A stretch of DNA of 64,000 bases from Pseudomonas putida S13.1.2 (GCF_000498395.2 NZ_CP010979.1:2232001-2296000), one strand, 5' to 3'. Positions 49,298-59,874 are shown, counted from the first letter of the stretch. Notes: generated by a model not told the origin, from the letters alone. Made by a program: numbers and translations.

Positions 49298-50599
49298 TCA
49301 CTCGCATCCTTTGTTTTCGGGGAAGTATTTGAGGCAGGCCAGGCTGACAACACCACCGGCCAGCAGGAAGTACGCCGGCGCCAACGGGGTGCCGAGCGCC
49401 GCAATCAGCCAGGTCGCCACCAGCGGCGAAAACCCGCCGAAAATCGTTACCCCCAGGCTGTAGCTGACCGAGGTGCCGAACGAGCGCCGCGCTTTCGGGA
49501 AGCCCTCCATGATCAGCGCAAAGAACGCGCCGGCACCGATGCAGGTAGGCAGTATCAGCACCGCCACGCACATCATGGCCAGGCCCATGTGCTGCACCTG
49601 CCCAAGCAGGTAGAACACCGGCAGGGTCAGCACCACCGGCATGGCAACCGTCCACCCCAGCAGGCGCTTGCGCAGCTGATACTTGTCAGCAAACTTGCCG
49701 GCCAACGGGCAGATGACCGCCATGCAGCCGCTGCTGATACAGGCAATTGCCATCGCGCTGCCTGGCGGGTAATGCAAGGCCGTGGTCAGGTAGGTGGGCA
49801 TGTAGAACACGAACAGGTACATGCCGATGGTCGAGCTGGCCATCAGGCCGATGCCTTGGGCGATACGTTTGAGCAGTTCAGCGTCCAGCGCCTGTTCGGC
49901 CTTGTGCGCCGGGGCGGCCGCATGGGTTTCTGGCAAACGCGTGCGAATGTACCAACCGACCGGGCCGATCAGCAGGCCGAAAATGAACGGGATCCGCCAT
50001 CCCCAGCTTTCCAGGGCGGCAGGCTCGAGCAACTGGCTGAGGGCAAAGCCAAAGCCGGCCCCCAGCAATGCAGCGTATCCCTGGCTAGCGGCCTGCCAAC
50101 TGACGTTCTGGCAACGTTTGCCAACCGCACTGGACTCCATCAGGAACACCGACGCGGTACCCACCTCCCCGCCTGCCGACATGCCTTGGATAAGCCGGCC
50201 AGCCACCAGCAGCACCGTGGCGAAAATGCCGATCTGCGAATAGGTGGGCGCAAACGCGATCAGCGCAGTACCCAGGGTCATCAGCCCGATGGTCAGGCTC
50301 AATGCCGCCTTGCGCCCGCGCCGGTCGGCATAGCGACCGATCACCATCGCCCCCACCGGGCGCATCAGGAAACCGACACCGAAGGTGGCCAGCGACATCA
50401 GCAACGAAGCCATCGCCGACTCGGCGGGGAAGAAATGCTTGCCGATCAGCACAGCGAAAAAGCTGTAGATCGTGAAGTCGTACATTTCCAGTGCATTGCC
50501 CAGCGAGCAGGCAATCAAGGTTTTACGTGAGGAAGATGCCTGCGCGGCTGAATGCGCGCCCGTCTGCATGAGGGTCGGTGCGGGTAGCGGTGTAGTCAT
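49298..50599 (-). CDS. MFS transporter, metabolite:H+ symporter (MHS) family
   Basis: 433 residues from ATG 50599 (CGGAGATAACA upstream). Twelve hydrophobic segments are present. MHS-family motifs are SLGNALEMYDFTIYSFFAVLIGKHFFP, GRYADRRGRKAALSLTIGLMTLGT and RLIQGMSAGGEVGTASVFLMES. Relatives carry organic acids, aromatic acids or betaines. It is the first gene of the two-gene operon with the M20 hydrolase and is divergent from a porin gene across a 372-bp region that contains LysR-type dyads. Confidence 0.92.
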   Translation of the reverse strand: MTTPLPAPTLMQTGAHSAAQASSSRKTLIACSLGNALEMYDFTIYSFFAVLIGKHFFPAESAMASLLMSLATFGVGFLMRPVGAMVIGRYADRRGRKAALSLTIGLMTLGTALIAFAPTYSQIGIFATVLLVAGRLIQGMSAGGEVGTASVFLMESSAVGKRCQNVSWQAASQGYAALLGAGFGFALSQLLEPAALESWGWRIPFIFGLLIGPVGWYIRTRLPETHAAAPAHKAEQALDAELLKRIAQGIGLMASSTIGMYLFVFYMPTYLTTALHYPPGSAMAIACISSGCMAVICPLAGKFADKYQLRKRLLGWTVAMPVVLTLPVFYLLGQVQHMGLAMMCVAVLILPTCIGAGAFFALIMEGFPKARRSFGTSVSYSLGVTIFGGFSPLVATWLIAALGTPLAPAYFLLAGGVVSLACLKYFPENKGCE

Positions 50600-50682
50600 T
50601 GTTATCTCCGATGGCAATTCGCGGCATGCAGCGAATATCGGCCAATCGGGCACCCAACACACTTGCAGTTTAGGCATGTGGC

Positions 50683-50695
50683 TAACCATTGGTTA
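50683..50695. promoter_or_regulatory. LysR-type operator candidate (T-N11-A dyad), MFS/porin intergenic region
   Basis: TAACCATTGGTTA is a perfect dyad of the T-N11-A form, 84 bp before the MFS start codon. Its right part TTGGTTAAT recurs on the opposite strand at 50870-50878, which is 94 bp before the porin start. A pair of such sites in a divergent region suits one regulator acting on both genes. Apart from these sites I see nothing in the 372-bp gap. Confidence 0.45.
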
Positions 50696-50971
50696 ATTGA
50701 CCGGACCGCTCGCTGGCCAATTTGCCCTGAACTGGCGCACAGATTGCCTTGCCTCTGCGCGCTGCCCCTTTAGTGCTCACTCAACCCGGCAGCAAGCGCG
50801 GCCTCGCGCGTGTTCGAAGCCTGTCTAGCGCAGACCTTCTCGCCACCCGTAACGCCCCGCAGGGCCTTGATTAACCAAACGGCATGACATGGCCGAATAA
50901 GCAATCACGCTGCAACGCGCTGTTCACCGACGCTACAGCCACCACATCACTGTGCTGGCCTGGAGTCGTGA

Positions 50972-52102
50972 ATGAACACTCGCACTACGTCGTTGCTGCT
51001 GATGATCCAAGGGGCGTGCCTTGCCGCGCAGGCACAGGCCGAGGGCTTTCCGACGCTCGGCCGGATTGCGCCGGGCTTTGGTTATTACGGGGTGGATAAC
51101 GGTTTCGATGACAACCTCAAGGTCTACGGCACCGTGGATGCATTCGCCAGCTATCACGACTCGCAGCACCACTCGGGCTTTCGCCTGGCCGGCGGCGGCG
51201 CCTGGACCAACAAGGTCGGGCTATATGCCCGCAAGGGGCTGAACCCCGACACCGTGCTGGAGCTGGACGTCGAGGAAGGTTTCAACGTGAATGGCAAAGC
51301 CCTGGAAGGCACCTGGGACACCATTGGTACCCTGCGCTTGGCAACCGTCGCCCTGCGCTCGCGCACCGTGGGCAAGCTTGAGTTCGGCAAGACCTACAGC
51401 ATGGGCACGCCCACCTACGCTGACCCGTTCCTGGCCACCTACGGCTCACCCTACACCTACCTGGCCCTGCCGGCCGCCGGCAAGGGCGCTTTTTACCTGG
51501 ACCTGCGCCCCAAGCACACCCTGGCCTACACCAGCCCGAACCTGAACGGCTTCAGCATCGGCACCGCGCTAAGCTTCGGCTTCGACGATGCCGCCAGCCA
51601 GGGGCGCACCGTGCGTGGCGGCGGCGCCAGGTTGCAATACCGCAACAGTCGGGTGATGCTGCTGGCCTCCTACAACCTGTATTACAGCGACCCCTGGGAC
51701 GACGCGGGCAGCTCACGCCAGACCGCCAACTACTACAAGAGCCTGTCGGCGTTCTACGATTTCGGCCCACTGGCCACCAGCCTGACCTGGCAACGCCAGG
51801 ACGTAGACCAGGCCGGCACGCCCAGTACCACGCTATACACCTTGGGGGTGATGGCGCCAGTCGGCGAGCGGGATGTGCTGCGCCTGGCCGTGATGCAACG
51901 CAAGGTCACCGCCCGCGACAAGGACGCAGCAGGGGTGATGATCGGCTATGACCATTTCATCAACCCACGCTGGGCCGTCTACGGACGGCTCGGCCTGATT
52001 GCCAACCAGCGTGCGTCGTCAGTCACCTATGCCGGCACCCCGGTGGACCAGGTTGGCGACAACCCTGGCAATGTCTCGCTAGGCATGTACTACCACTTCT
52101 GA
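50972..52102 (+). CDS. Outer-membrane porin
   Basis: 376 residues with a signal peptide (MNTRTTSLLLMIQGACLAAQAQA). The mature part has beta-barrel character, alternating aromatic and polar residues throughout (DNLKVYGTVDAFASYHDSQHHSGFRLAGGGAWTNKVGLYARKGL; LEFGKTYSMGTPTYADPFLATYG), and ends in Phe (GNVSLGMYYHF). The layout is that of general porins of the Burkholderia/Neisseria type. It is divergent from the MFS-M20 operon and convergent with the LysR gene, whose coding end overlaps it by 24 bp. A role in uptake of the compound handled by that operon is inference. Confidence 0.88.
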   Translation: MNTRTTSLLLMIQGACLAAQAQAEGFPTLGRIAPGFGYYGVDNGFDDNLKVYGTVDAFASYHDSQHHSGFRLAGGGAWTNKVGLYARKGLNPDTVLELDVEEGFNVNGKALEGTWDTIGTLRLATVALRSRTVGKLEFGKTYSMGTPTYADPFLATYGSPYTYLALPAAGKGAFYLDLRPKHTLAYTSPNLNGFSIGTALSFGFDDAASQGRTVRGGGARLQYRNSRVMLLASYNLYYSDPWDDAGSSRQTANYYKSLSAFYDFGPLATSLTWQRQDVDQAGTPSTTLYTLGVMAPVGERDVLRLAVMQRKVTARDKDAAGVMIGYDHFINPRWAVYGRLGLIANQRASSVTYAGTPVDQVGDNPGNVSLGMYYHF

Positions 52103-53017
52103 CGCCACTGGGCGGGTTTGCCTGAGCACCTGCCCGCGCAAGCTGTGGAACAGCTCCTGGGCAGGCGCCGTTAGGCTGTGGCGGTCGATACAGACCAGGT
52201 TGATGGGGTAGTCCGGAATAAGCTCCTGCACCGCCATGGCCACGTACTCGCCATGCACGCCCAGAGTGAAGCCCTGGTCCACCGCCAGCTCACTGATGGT
52301 CATCAACGATTCGGTGTTTTTCAGCAGCTTGAGCGCCATCATCACCGAGGTGCATTCAATGGTGTTCTGCGGCACCTGAAGGCCGTTGACCTCGAACAGC
52401 TGGTGGAACTGCGAAGCCTGGTCCGACAATTCGTCCAGGCTGATCCAGTGGCCGTACTGCAAGGTGCGCAGCGACTTGGAAAACTTTTGTGCGTTGGACG
52501 CGTGGCAAATCACCCTGCCCTTGATACTGCCCAGCGCCTCCCAGTCCAGGCTCAGCCGGCTCAGCGGTTGCTGCGAGGTAATGGCAAAGTCCAGGCTGCC
52601 GTCGCGCAGGCGTTGCAGGATCTGGCTGGGGCGCAAGTCGGTGATGGTGATCTTCACCCGCGGGTACTTGCGCCGGAATGCCAGGATGCTCTCATCGACA
52701 CCATCGAGCATCGCCGTCAGCGATGTCACCCCGATCGACACCGCGCCCAGCGCGGCATCCTGAATGCTCGCGGCTTCGATCTGCAGGCGACGGATGCTCT
52801 CCACCACGAGGTTGGCGTGGCGGATGACGCGCTTGCCTTCCTCGGTAAGGGCCATGCCTTTGTGCGACCGCTGCAACAGGCTGAAGCCGACTTCCCGTTC
52901 CAGGTCCTTGATCGAACGGCTCAGCGCAGGCTGGGTAATGTGCATGAGCTTGGAAGCTTCAAGGATGCTGCCTGCGTTGTGGATGGCGACCAGCGCCTTG
53001 AGTTGATGCAGTTTCAA
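52079..53017 (-). CDS. LysR-family transcriptional regulator
   Basis: 312 residues. N-terminal HTH: MKLHQLKALVAIHNAGSILEASKLMHITQPALSRSIKDLEREVGFSLLQRSHKGMALTEEGKRV. The effector domain includes VSIGVTSLTAMLDGVDESILAFRRKYPRVKITITDLRPSQILQRLRDGSLDFAITS. The C-terminal 24 bp overlap the convergent porin gene. The porin and the MFS-M20 operon are the nearest likely targets, and the dyad in their intergenic region fits a LysR site. Confidence 0.93.
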   Translation of the reverse strand: MKLHQLKALVAIHNAGSILEASKLMHITQPALSRSIKDLEREVGFSLLQRSHKGMALTEEGKRVIRHANLVVESIRRLQIEAASIQDAALGAVSIGVTSLTAMLDGVDESILAFRRKYPRVKITITDLRPSQILQRLRDGSLDFAITSQQPLSRLSLDWEALGSIKGRVICHASNAQKFSKSLRTLQYGHWISLDELSDQASQFHQLFEVNGLQVPQNTIECTSVMMALKLLKNTESLMTISELAVDQGFTLGVHGEYVAMAVQELIPDYPINLVCIDRHSLTAPAQELFHSLRGQVLRQTRPVASEVVVHA

Positions 53018-53099
53018 CCGTCTTTTCCCTTGTTGTTATCGGGTCGGTTTGAAATAGGCTTTGGCGACCCTGACAGGCCCTGACTGAAAGGCCTGGCGG

Positions 53100-53606
53100 C
53101 TACACGTGACGCAACGTGGCCAGCACGCTCGCCGCATCACTGACCTCGAACTTGCCGGGCGCTTCGACAGCAATGTGTTTGACAACCAGGTTGTCGACCA
53201 CCATGGCGTAACGCAGCGAACGGCGCCCCAACCCACGCGCCGACAGGTCCTGGATCAGGCCCAGTGCGTCGCTGAACTCGCCGTTGCCATCGCCGATCAT
53301 CCTCACCGCTTCGCCCACCTGCAGGCTGTTGCCCCAGGCATTCATGACAAAGGCATCGTTCACGGACACGCAGAGAATCTCGTCAACTCCCGCGGCGAAC
53401 AACGCTTGTGCCTCAGCGACATAACCCGGGACGTGGCGTTCGGAGCAGGTAGGCGTGAACGCGCCGGGCAAACCGAAAACAACCACTTTTTTCTGCTTGC
53501 AGTGCTCGTGAACGGAAAAGGCATTCGGGCCGATCGCGCAGGCGCCTTCGTCATTGTTGTACTCGTACAGCGTAACGTCGGGCAGTAGATCGCCAGTGTT
53601 GATCAT
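53100..53606 (-). CDS. Peroxiredoxin (Prx5/AhpE-like, 1-Cys or atypical 2-Cys)
   Basis: 168 residues from ATG 53606. The Prx5-type active-site block KKVVVFGLPGAFTPTCSERHVPGYV holds the peroxidatic Cys in PTCSE. VNDAFVMNAWG, DGNGEFSDALGLIQDLSARGLGRRSLRYAMVVDNLVVKHI is the standard second half of the family. It reduces peroxides using thioredoxin or glutaredoxin. Divergent from nothing; it is followed by the LysR gene on the same strand. Confidence 0.94.
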   Translation of the reverse strand: MINTGDLLPDVTLYEYNNDEGACAIGPNAFSVHEHCKQKKVVVFGLPGAFTPTCSERHVPGYVAEAQALFAAGVDEILCVSVNDAFVMNAWGNSLQVGEAVRMIGDGNGEFSDALGLIQDLSARGLGRRSLRYAMVVDNLVVKHIAVEAPGKFEVSDAASVLATLRHV

Positions 53607-53694
53607 CGTGGTCTCCTGGGTGCGTTGATGGCCGGGCACGCTATGATGCCGCAGTCCACCAGGCCAGGTACACCATGCCCGCCGCAACGTCCGT

Positions 53695-53928
53695 TCAACG
53701 CGCCAATATCGCCTGGGTATGGTCGATGGAAGGAACGGGCACCAGCACACGCCGAGCCGCCAGCCATTCCCGCATGCGCGCCGTATCGAAAATCTGCCCC
53801 TCTTCCATCATCACCAGGATGAGCGCTTGTGACATTCGGTAACATCCACACTGGGAACAATGCCGCTCTTCCCATCCCTGGGTGCACTCGACGGATTGCG
53901 CCTGTCCCGCGCAAATCAGACAACTCAT
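53695..53928 (-). CDS. Small protein with two CxxC pairs, unknown function
   Basis: 77 residues. MSCLICAGQAQSVECTQGWEERHCSQCGCYRMSQALI contains CxxC at residues 3-6 and 24-27, plus Cys29, as in a zinc-ribbon. The C-terminal half (EEGQIFDTARMREWLAARRVLVPVPSIDHTQAILAR) is helical. GGGGGC lies upstream of the ATG. No named family is recognised. It may be a zinc-binding regulatory protein. Confidence 0.65.
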   Translation of the reverse strand: MSCLICAGQAQSVECTQGWEERHCSQCGCYRMSQALILVMMEEGQIFDTARMREWLAARRVLVPVPSIDHTQAILAR

Positions 53929-54062
53929 GTAAGCCCCCTTTTGTTTTTGTCCATGGAGGTGAGCGCAAGGTTACGAAAATCGTATGCCAAGCGCTGTACA
54001 TGAGATTTCCATGCCAACTTTTAATTCCCTCCCTTTTTTAAAGTGCGATCAGGGCGCAACGC

Positions 54063-55055
54063 TCAACCGGCAACGGCGCGTTCCGCTAACTGCACTTGCT
54101 GGTCAGCCTGGTAGGACGAACGCACCAATGGCCCGGATGCCACGTTTCTGAACCCCATTGCCAAGCCCTGCTCGGCAAACCAGGCAAAGGTGTCCGGGTG
54201 CACGAAGCGCTGCACCGGCAGGTGGCTGCGTGAAGGCTGCAAGTACTGCCCCAACGTCAGCATGTCGACCTGATGCTCGCGCATGCGCTGCATCACTTCG
54301 ATCACTTCTTCATCGGTTTCGCCCAGGCCTAGCATCAGCCCGGACTTGGTCGGCACCCTTGGTACCTGTTGCTTGAAGCGCTCCAGCAGGTCCAGCGACC
54401 ACTCGAAATCCGAGCCCGGCCGGGCCGCCTTGTACAGGCGCGGCACGGTTTCGAGGTTGTGGTTGAACACGTCTGGCGGTTCCTGGCCGGTGATGGCCAG
54501 GGCCACCTCCATGCGCCCGCGGTAATCGGGCACCAGGGTTTCCAGCTGAATACCCGGCGACAGCCTGCGGATCTCGCGCAGGCAATCGGCAAAATGCCCG
54601 GCGCCGCCATCGCGCAGGTCGTCACGGTCCACCGAGGTGATCACCACGTACTTCAGGCCCAGGTCGGCGATGGCGATGGCCAGGTTCTTCGGCTCGTCGA
54701 CGTCCAGCGGCTTGGGTCGACCATGGCCGACGTCGCAGAACGGGCACCGCCGGGTGCAGATGTCGCCCATGATCATGAATGTCGCCGTGCCGCCAGAGAA
54801 GCACTCGCCCAGGTTCGGGCAGGCGGCTTCCTCGCACACGCTGTGCAGCTTGTGCTTGCGCAGCAGGGCCTTGACCCGCGCTACCTCGGGCGTGGTAGGA
54901 ATGGCCACGCGGATCCAGTCGGGCTTGCGTGGCACATCCTCGGTGGGCAGGATTTTCACCGGGATACGCGCCACCTTTTCGGCGCCGCGCAGTTTTACCC
55001 CGGCCTGCAAAGGCTGCGGGCGCGGTGGTGTGTGTTGCAGTTGTTCGGTTGACAT
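54063..55055 (-). CDS. lipA: Lipoyl synthase
   Basis: 330 residues. Both iron-sulfur sites are complete: [44 protein letters not shown] has the auxiliary CX4CX5C and the radical-SAM CX3CX2[12 protein letters not shown] at the C-terminus carries the conserved RSSY. The enzyme inserts two sulfurs into octanoyl groups on carrier proteins such as GcvH. It is in the same direction as, and downstream of, glyA-gcvP-gcvH, with a REP pair between. Pseudomonads also have a lipB-linked lipA, so this is likely an extra, glycine-cleavage-dedicated copy (inference). Confidence 0.95.
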   Translation of the reverse strand: MSTEQLQHTPPRPQPLQAGVKLRGAEKVARIPVKILPTEDVPRKPDWIRVAIPTTPEVARVKALLRKHKLHSVCEEAACPNLGECFSGGTATFMIMGDICTRRCPFCDVGHGRPKPLDVDEPKNLAIAIADLGLKYVVITSVDRDDLRDGGAGHFADCLREIRRLSPGIQLETLVPDYRGRMEVALAITGQEPPDVFNHNLETVPRLYKAARPGSDFEWSLDLLERFKQQVPRVPTKSGLMLGLGETDEEVIEVMQRMREHQVDMLTLGQYLQPSRSHLPVQRFVHPDTFAWFAEQGLAMGFRNVASGPLVRSSYQADQQVQLAERAVAG

Positions 55056-55104
55056 GGCTGGCTCCTGGCTCTGCGCTGATATTGACCGACAGCATCACAG
55101 GGGC

Positions 55105-55215
55105 TGCTTTGCAGCCCTTCGCGGGCTTGCCCGCTCCCACAGGAGTTGCGCAATACCTGAGTCCAGCGCCGCACCTGTGGGAGCGGGCAAGCCCGCGAAG
55201 GGCCGCAGAGCGGCC
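55105..55215. repeat. REP pair, inverted
   Basis: CTTCGCGGGCTTGCCCGCTC CCACAGG and its complement (CCTGTGGGAGCGGGCAAGCC) flank a spacer, ending in a GGCCGCAGAGCGGCC hairpin directly after glyA. It separates glyA from lipA. Confidence 0.9.
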
Positions 55216-55222
55216 CCATTTG

Positions 55223-56476
55223 CTAGGCTGGATATACCGGGAACATCTTGCACAACTCAGAGACCTGGCCCGCCACATGGGCCTCGACGTCAGCATCACC
55301 GAGGTGGTCGAGAATGTCGCAGATCCAGCTCGCCAGGGCTCGGCACTGCGCTTCCTTGAAGCCACGGGTCGTCACCGCCGGGGTGCCGATGCGCAGGCCC
55401 GAGGTCACGAACGGCGACTGCGGGTCGTTGGGCACGGCGTTCTTGTTCACCGTGATGTGCGCACGCCCCAGCGCAGCATCGGCGTCCTTGCCGGTAATGC
55501 CCTGGCGGATCAGGCTGACCAGGAACAGGTGGTTGTCGGTGCCGCCTGAAACCACGTCGAAGCCCCGCTGCATGAACACCTGTGCCATGGCCTGGGCGTT
55601 GCTGATGACCTGGCGCTGGTAGTCCCTGAAGCCAGGCTCCAAAGCTTCCTTGAAACACACCGCCTTGGCCGCGATCACATGCATCAGCGGCCCGCCCTGC
55701 CCGCCCGGGAACACCGCCGAATTGAGCTTTTTCTCAAGCTCCGGGTCCGCCTTGGCCAGAATCAGGCCACCACGTGGCCCGCGCAGGGTTTTGTGGGTGG
55801 TGGTGGTGACCACATCGGCATACGGCAGCGGGTTGGGGTACAACCCCGCCGCTACCAGCCCGGCGACGTGGGCCATGTCGACGAACAGGTAGGCCCCGAC
55901 CTTGTCGGCGATCTGCCGAAAACGCGGGAAGTCGAGGGTTTTCGAATAGGCCGAGAAGCCCGCCACGATCATCTTCGGCTGGTGCTCGACGGCCAGCCGC
56001 TCGACTTCGTCGTAGTCGATCAGGCCGTTGGCGTCGATGCCATATTGCACGGCGTTGTACAGCTTGCCCGATGACGACACCTTGGCACCGTGGGTCAGGT
56101 GGCCGCCATGCGCCAGGCTCATGCCCAACAGGGTGTCGCCGGCTTGCAGCAAGGCCAGGTAGACCGCAGCGTTGGCCTGGGAGCCAGAATGCGGCTGGAC
56201 GTTGGCATAACCCGCGCCGAACAGTTGTTTTGCACGGTCGATGGCCAACTGCTCGACCACGTCGACATGCTCGCAGCCACCGTAATAACGCTTGCCGGGG
56301 TAGCCTTCGGCGTACTTGTTGGTCAGTTCGGTACCTTGGGCCTGCATCACCTGCGGGCTGGTGTAGTTTTCCGAAGCGATCAGCTCGATGTGGTCTTCCT
56401 GGCGTTGCACTTCGCGGCGGATGGCCTCGGACAGCGCAGGGTCGAAATCGGACAGGGTCAGGCTTTTATGGAACAT
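55223..56476 (-). CDS. glyA: Serine hydroxymethyltransferase
   Basis: 417 residues, full length for the family. The N-terminal block [57 protein letters not shown], the PLP region [17 protein letters not shown] and the Schiff-base lysine in [13 protein letters not shown] are present. It converts serine and tetrahydrofolate to glycine and methylene-tetrahydrofolate and feeds the glycine cleavage system encoded directly upstream. It starts 63 bp after gcvP. Pseudomonads usually have more than one glyA; this one belongs to the gcv cluster. Confidence 0.96.
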   Translation of the reverse strand: MFHKSLTLSDFDPALSEAIRREVQRQEDHIELIASENYTSPQVMQAQGTELTNKYAEGYPGKRYYGGCEHVDVVEQLAIDRAKQLFGAGYANVQPHSGSQANAAVYLALLQAGDTLLGMSLAHGGHLTHGAKVSSSGKLYNAVQYGIDANGLIDYDEVERLAVEHQPKMIVAGFSAYSKTLDFPRFRQIADKVGAYLFVDMAHVAGLVAAGLYPNPLPYADVVTTTTHKTLRGPRGGLILAKADPELEKKLNSAVFPGGQGGPLMHVIAAKAVCFKEALEPGFRDYQRQVISNAQAMAQVFMQRGFDVVSGGTDNHLFLVSLIRQGITGKDADAALGRAHITVNKNAVPNDPQSPFVTSGLRIGTPAVTTRGFKEAQCRALASWICDILDHLGDADVEAHVAGQVSELCKMFPVYPA

Positions 56477-56539
56477 GGGTGTGATTCCTTGATTGTCTGG
56501 TCGGCAAATATGGCCCGGAGCGGCTCCGGGCCAGCAGGG

Positions 56540-59410
56540 TCAGGCGTTTTGATAGCTCGACAGCGGCGGGCAGGCACAGGCCAGGTTGCGGTCGCCGTAA
56601 ACGTTGTCCACGCGCCCCACCGGCGGCCAGTACTTGCTCTCGTGCAAGTCGGCAAGCGGGTACACCGCCAATTCCCGGCTATAGCTGTGGGCCCATTCAC
56701 CGACCAGTTCGCTGGCAGTGTGCGGGGCGTTCTTCAACGGGTTGTCGAGCGCGTCCAGGGTGCCGTTTTCCACCGCGCGAATTTCTTCGCGGATGCAGAT
56801 CATCGCGGCGCAGAAGCGGTCCAGTTCCTCCTTGGACTCGCTCTCGGTCGGCTCGACCATCAGCGTGCCGGCCACCGGAAAGGACATGGTCGGGGCATGG
56901 AAGCCAAAGTCGATGAGCCGTTTGGCCACATCCTCGACGCCAATGCCGCTGCTGTCCTTGAGCGGGCGCAGGTCAAGAATGCACTCGTGGGCCACCAGGC
57001 CGTTCTCGCCGGTGTACAGCACCGGGTAGTGCTCTTCCAGGCGCCGGGCAATGTAGTTGGCACTGAGGATCGCCAGCTGCGAGGCACGCTTGAGCCCTGC
57101 CCCGCCCATCATGCGGATGTACATCCAGGTGATCGGCAAGATACTGGCACTGCCATATGGCGCCGCACTGACCGCACCCTGCTGCTTGGGCAGGTGGCCG
57201 TGCCCCGGCAGAAACGGCGCCAGGTGCGCCTTGACGCCGATCGGGCCGACCCCGGGGCCACCTCCGCCGTGGGGAATGCAGAAGGTCTTGTGCAGGTTCA
57301 GGTGCGACACATCGCCACCGAACTTGCCGGGCGCACACAACCCGACCATGGCGTTCATGTTGGCGCCGTCCAGGTACACCTGGCCGCCACACGCATGAAT
57401 GATGTCGCAGATTCGCGTGATGCCGTCTTCGAACACCCCGTGGGTCGAAGGGTAGGTAATCATCAGGGCCGCCAGCTTGGCCTTGTGATGCTCGGCCTTG
57501 TGCTGCAGGTCGGCCACATCGACATTGCCGCGCTCATCGCAGTTGACCACCACCACCTGCATGCCGGCCATCTGCGCCGTGGCCGGGTTGGTGCCATGGG
57601 CCGACGACGGGATCAGGCACACATCACGCCCGGCCTCGCCACGGCTGGCGTGGTAGGCGCGTATGGCCAGCAGGCCGGCGTACTCGCCCTGGGACCCGGC
57701 GTTGGGCTGCAACGACATGGCGTCATACCCGGTGGCCGCACACAGCATGGCCTCCAGCTCATCGGTCAGTTGGCGGTAGCCCAGCGATTGGCTGGCCGGG
57801 GCGAACGGGTGCAGGGCGCCGAACTCGGGCCAGGTGATCGGGATCATCTCGCTGGCGGCGTTGAGCTTCATGGTGCACGAGCCCAGGGCGATCATGCTGC
57901 GGTCCAGGGCCAGGTCCTTGTCGCCCAGGCGACGCAGGTAGCGCATCAGCTCGGTTTCAGAGTGGTAACGGTTGAACACCGGGTGCTGCAGGTAATGCGT
58001 GTCACGCAGCAGCACCGACGGCAGGCAATCGGCACCGTCGGCAGCCAAAGCGGCGAAGTCCGGAAGCGCCTGCCCGGCGCCCGCGAACACCTGCCACAGG
58101 GCCTCGACGCTGTCCTGCTCGCAGGTTTCATCCAGCGCGACGCCAACCCGTACGTCGTCGATCAGGCGCAGGTTCAGCCGGGCAGCGTTGGCCGCCGCCA
58201 GCACATCGGCCAACGGCCTGGCGGTTACCACGCTGACGGTGTCGAAGAAGTGCGCCTGTTCGACATGATGCCCAAGCTGGCGCAACCCCTGCACAAGGAT
58301 CGCCGTCAGGCGATGCACCCGCCGGGCGATCTGTGCCAGGCCTTGGGGGCCGTGGTAAACCGCATACATGCTGGCGATGTTGGCCAGCAGCACTTGTGCG
58401 GTGCAGATGTTGCTGGTGGCTTTCTCGCGGCGGATATGTTGCTCGCGCGTCTGCATGGCCAGGCGCAGTGCCGGTTTGCCGAAGCGGTCGATGGACACCC
58501 CGACCAGGCGGCCGGGCATGTCGCGCTTGAACACATCGCGGGTGGCAAAATACGCCGCATGCGGGCCGCCGAAACCCAGTGGCACACCCAAGCGCTGGGC
58601 GCTGCCGATGACCACATCTGCGCCCCACTCCCCCGGGGGCGCCAGCAAAGTCAGGGCCAGCAGGTCTGCGGATACCGAAACCAGCGCGCCCGCTGCATGG
58701 GCGCGTTGCACCAAGGCGCGGTGATCGACAATTGCACCGGTACTGGCCGGGTACTGCAACAGCAGGCCGAAATAGCCGTCCAGGGGCTGGCCCTCCAGCG
58801 CCGCCTCATCATCGATGACCACCTCGATACCCAGTGGCCGCGCACGGGTAAGCAACACATCGAGGGTTTGCGGGTGGCAATGGCGAGAAGCGAAGAACGC
58901 CGGGGCTTTGTTCTTCGCCAGGCGCTTGCAGAAGGCCATGGCCTCGGCGGCAGCGGTGGCTTCATCGAGCAACGAGGCGTTGGCGATTTGCATACCGGTC
59001 AGGTCGCTGACCAGGGTCTGGAAGTTCAGCAGTGCTTCCAGGCGGCCTTGGGAAATTTCCGGCTGGTACGGGGTGTACGCGGTGTACCAGGCCGGGTTCT
59101 CCAGCAGGTTGCGCAGGATCGGGGCCGGGGTATGGCAAGGGTAATAGCCCTGGCCGATGTGGTTGCGATACAGCTGGTTGTTCGCGGCAATCGCCTTGAG
59201 TGCGGCCAGCGCCTCTGCCTCGCCCTGCCCCGGGGTCAGCGTGAGCACACTGCTGCCTTTTATACTGGCGGGGATGACGCTGTCGACCAGCGCGTCGAGC
59301 GAATCATGGCCGGTCAGCGCCAGCATGGCCTCGATGTCGCCTTCGCGCGGGCCAATGTGACGGGCGACAAATTCATCAAGCGTGCCCAGCGGGATACACG
59401 GGTTGTTCAT
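56540..59410 (-). CDS. gcvP: Glycine dehydrogenase (decarboxylating), P-protein
   Basis: 956 residues from ATG 59410, with GGGGTGG just upstream; an in-frame GTG at 59419 is possible. Single-chain bacterial form. The PLP-lysine region is [21 protein letters not shown], and [15 protein letters not shown], the glycine-binding [26 protein letters not shown] and the C-terminal [25 protein letters not shown] are characteristic. It decarboxylates glycine and loads the aminomethyl group onto lipoyl-GcvH. It follows gcvH by 15 bp. gcvT is not in this cluster. Confidence 0.97.
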   Translation of the reverse strand: MNNPCIPLGTLDEFVARHIGPREGDIEAMLALTGHDSLDALVDSVIPASIKGSSVLTLTPGQGEAEALAALKAIAANNQLYRNHIGQGYYPCHTPAPILRNLLENPAWYTAYTPYQPEISQGRLEALLNFQTLVSDLTGMQIANASLLDEATAAAEAMAFCKRLAKNKAPAFFASRHCHPQTLDVLLTRARPLGIEVVIDDEAALEGQPLDGYFGLLLQYPASTGAIVDHRALVQRAHAAGALVSVSADLLALTLLAPPGEWGADVVIGSAQRLGVPLGFGGPHAAYFATRDVFKRDMPGRLVGVSIDRFGKPALRLAMQTREQHIRREKATSNICTAQVLLANIASMYAVYHGPQGLAQIARRVHRLTAILVQGLRQLGHHVEQAHFFDTVSVVTARPLADVLAAANAARLNLRLIDDVRVGVALDETCEQDSVEALWQVFAGAGQALPDFAALAADGADCLPSVLLRDTHYLQHPVFNRYHSETELMRYLRRLGDKDLALDRSMIALGSCTMKLNAASEMIPITWPEFGALHPFAPASQSLGYRQLTDELEAMLCAATGYDAMSLQPNAGSQGEYAGLLAIRAYHASRGEAGRDVCLIPSSAHGTNPATAQMAGMQVVVVNCDERGNVDVADLQHKAEHHKAKLAALMITYPSTHGVFEDGITRICDIIHACGGQVYLDGANMNAMVGLCAPGKFGGDVSHLNLHKTFCIPHGGGGPGVGPIGVKAHLAPFLPGHGHLPKQQGAVSAAPYGSASILPITWMYIRMMGGAGLKRASQLAILSANYIARRLEEHYPVLYTGENGLVAHECILDLRPLKDSSGIGVEDVAKRLIDFGFHAPTMSFPVAGTLMVEPTESESKEELDRFCAAMICIREEIRAVENGTLDALDNPLKNAPHTASELVGEWAHSYSRELAVYPLADLHESKYWPPVGRVDNVYGDRNLACACPPLSSYQNA

Positions 59411-59425
59411 GGCGGCCACCCCGGT

Positions 59426-59803
59426 TCAGGCGTTGTCGGCCAGGAAGCGGTCGTAGCCGTCCTGGTCCATCAGGCTATCGAGGTCAGCAGGGTTGCTGGC
59501 CTGGATACGGAAGAACCAGCCGTCCTGCATCGGCGAGGCGTTGATCAGCTCAGGGTCGTCGGCCAGTGCCTGGTTGACTGCCACCACCGTGCCTTTCACC
59601 GGCATGGTGATGTTGCTGGCGGCCTTTACCGACTCGAGCACCGCGACTTCCTTGCCTTCCCCGTACTCACCAGGCTCCGGCAGTTGCACGAACACCACGT
59701 CACCCAGGGCCTGCTGGGCATAGCTGGTGATGCCGACGGTCAGCTCGCCGGTCGCTTCCAGACGCAGCCATTCGTGTTCGGGCGTAAAACGCAGAGTGCT
59801 CAT
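59426..59803 (-). CDS. gcvH: Glycine cleavage system H protein
   Basis: 125 residues from ATG 59803 (GAGAGGAACGTCC upstream). The lipoyl domain carries the modified Lys60 in VLESVKAASNITMPVKG, and RFTPEHEWLRLEATGELTVGITSYAQQALGDVVFVQLPE is the usual start. It shuttles the aminomethyl group between P-, T- and L-proteins. It is the first gene of the gcvHP-glyA operon and is preceded by a sigma-54 promoter and dyad sites, downstream of the TyrR-like regulator gene. Confidence 0.97.
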   Translation of the reverse strand: MSTLRFTPEHEWLRLEATGELTVGITSYAQQALGDVVFVQLPEPGEYGEGKEVAVLESVKAASNITMPVKGTVVAVNQALADDPELINASPMQDGWFFRIQASNPADLDSLMDQDGYDRFLADNA

Positions 59804-59858
59804 GGACGTTCCTCTCTTGTTATCGGGTGGGTCCCTGTGCGGGACTGCCAGATACAAG

Positions 59859-59874
59859 AGCAAGGGCGATGCCA
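59859..59874 (-). promoter_or_regulatory. Sigma-54 (-24/-12) promoter of gcvH operon
   Basis: On the minus strand TGGCAT-CGCCC-TTGCT matches the sigma-54 consensus TGGCAC-N5-TTGCA/T, with GG and GC exactly 10 bases apart. It lies about 56 bp before the gcvH ATG. An AAA+ activator with a GAFTGA loop is encoded immediately upstream. Confidence 0.78.
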
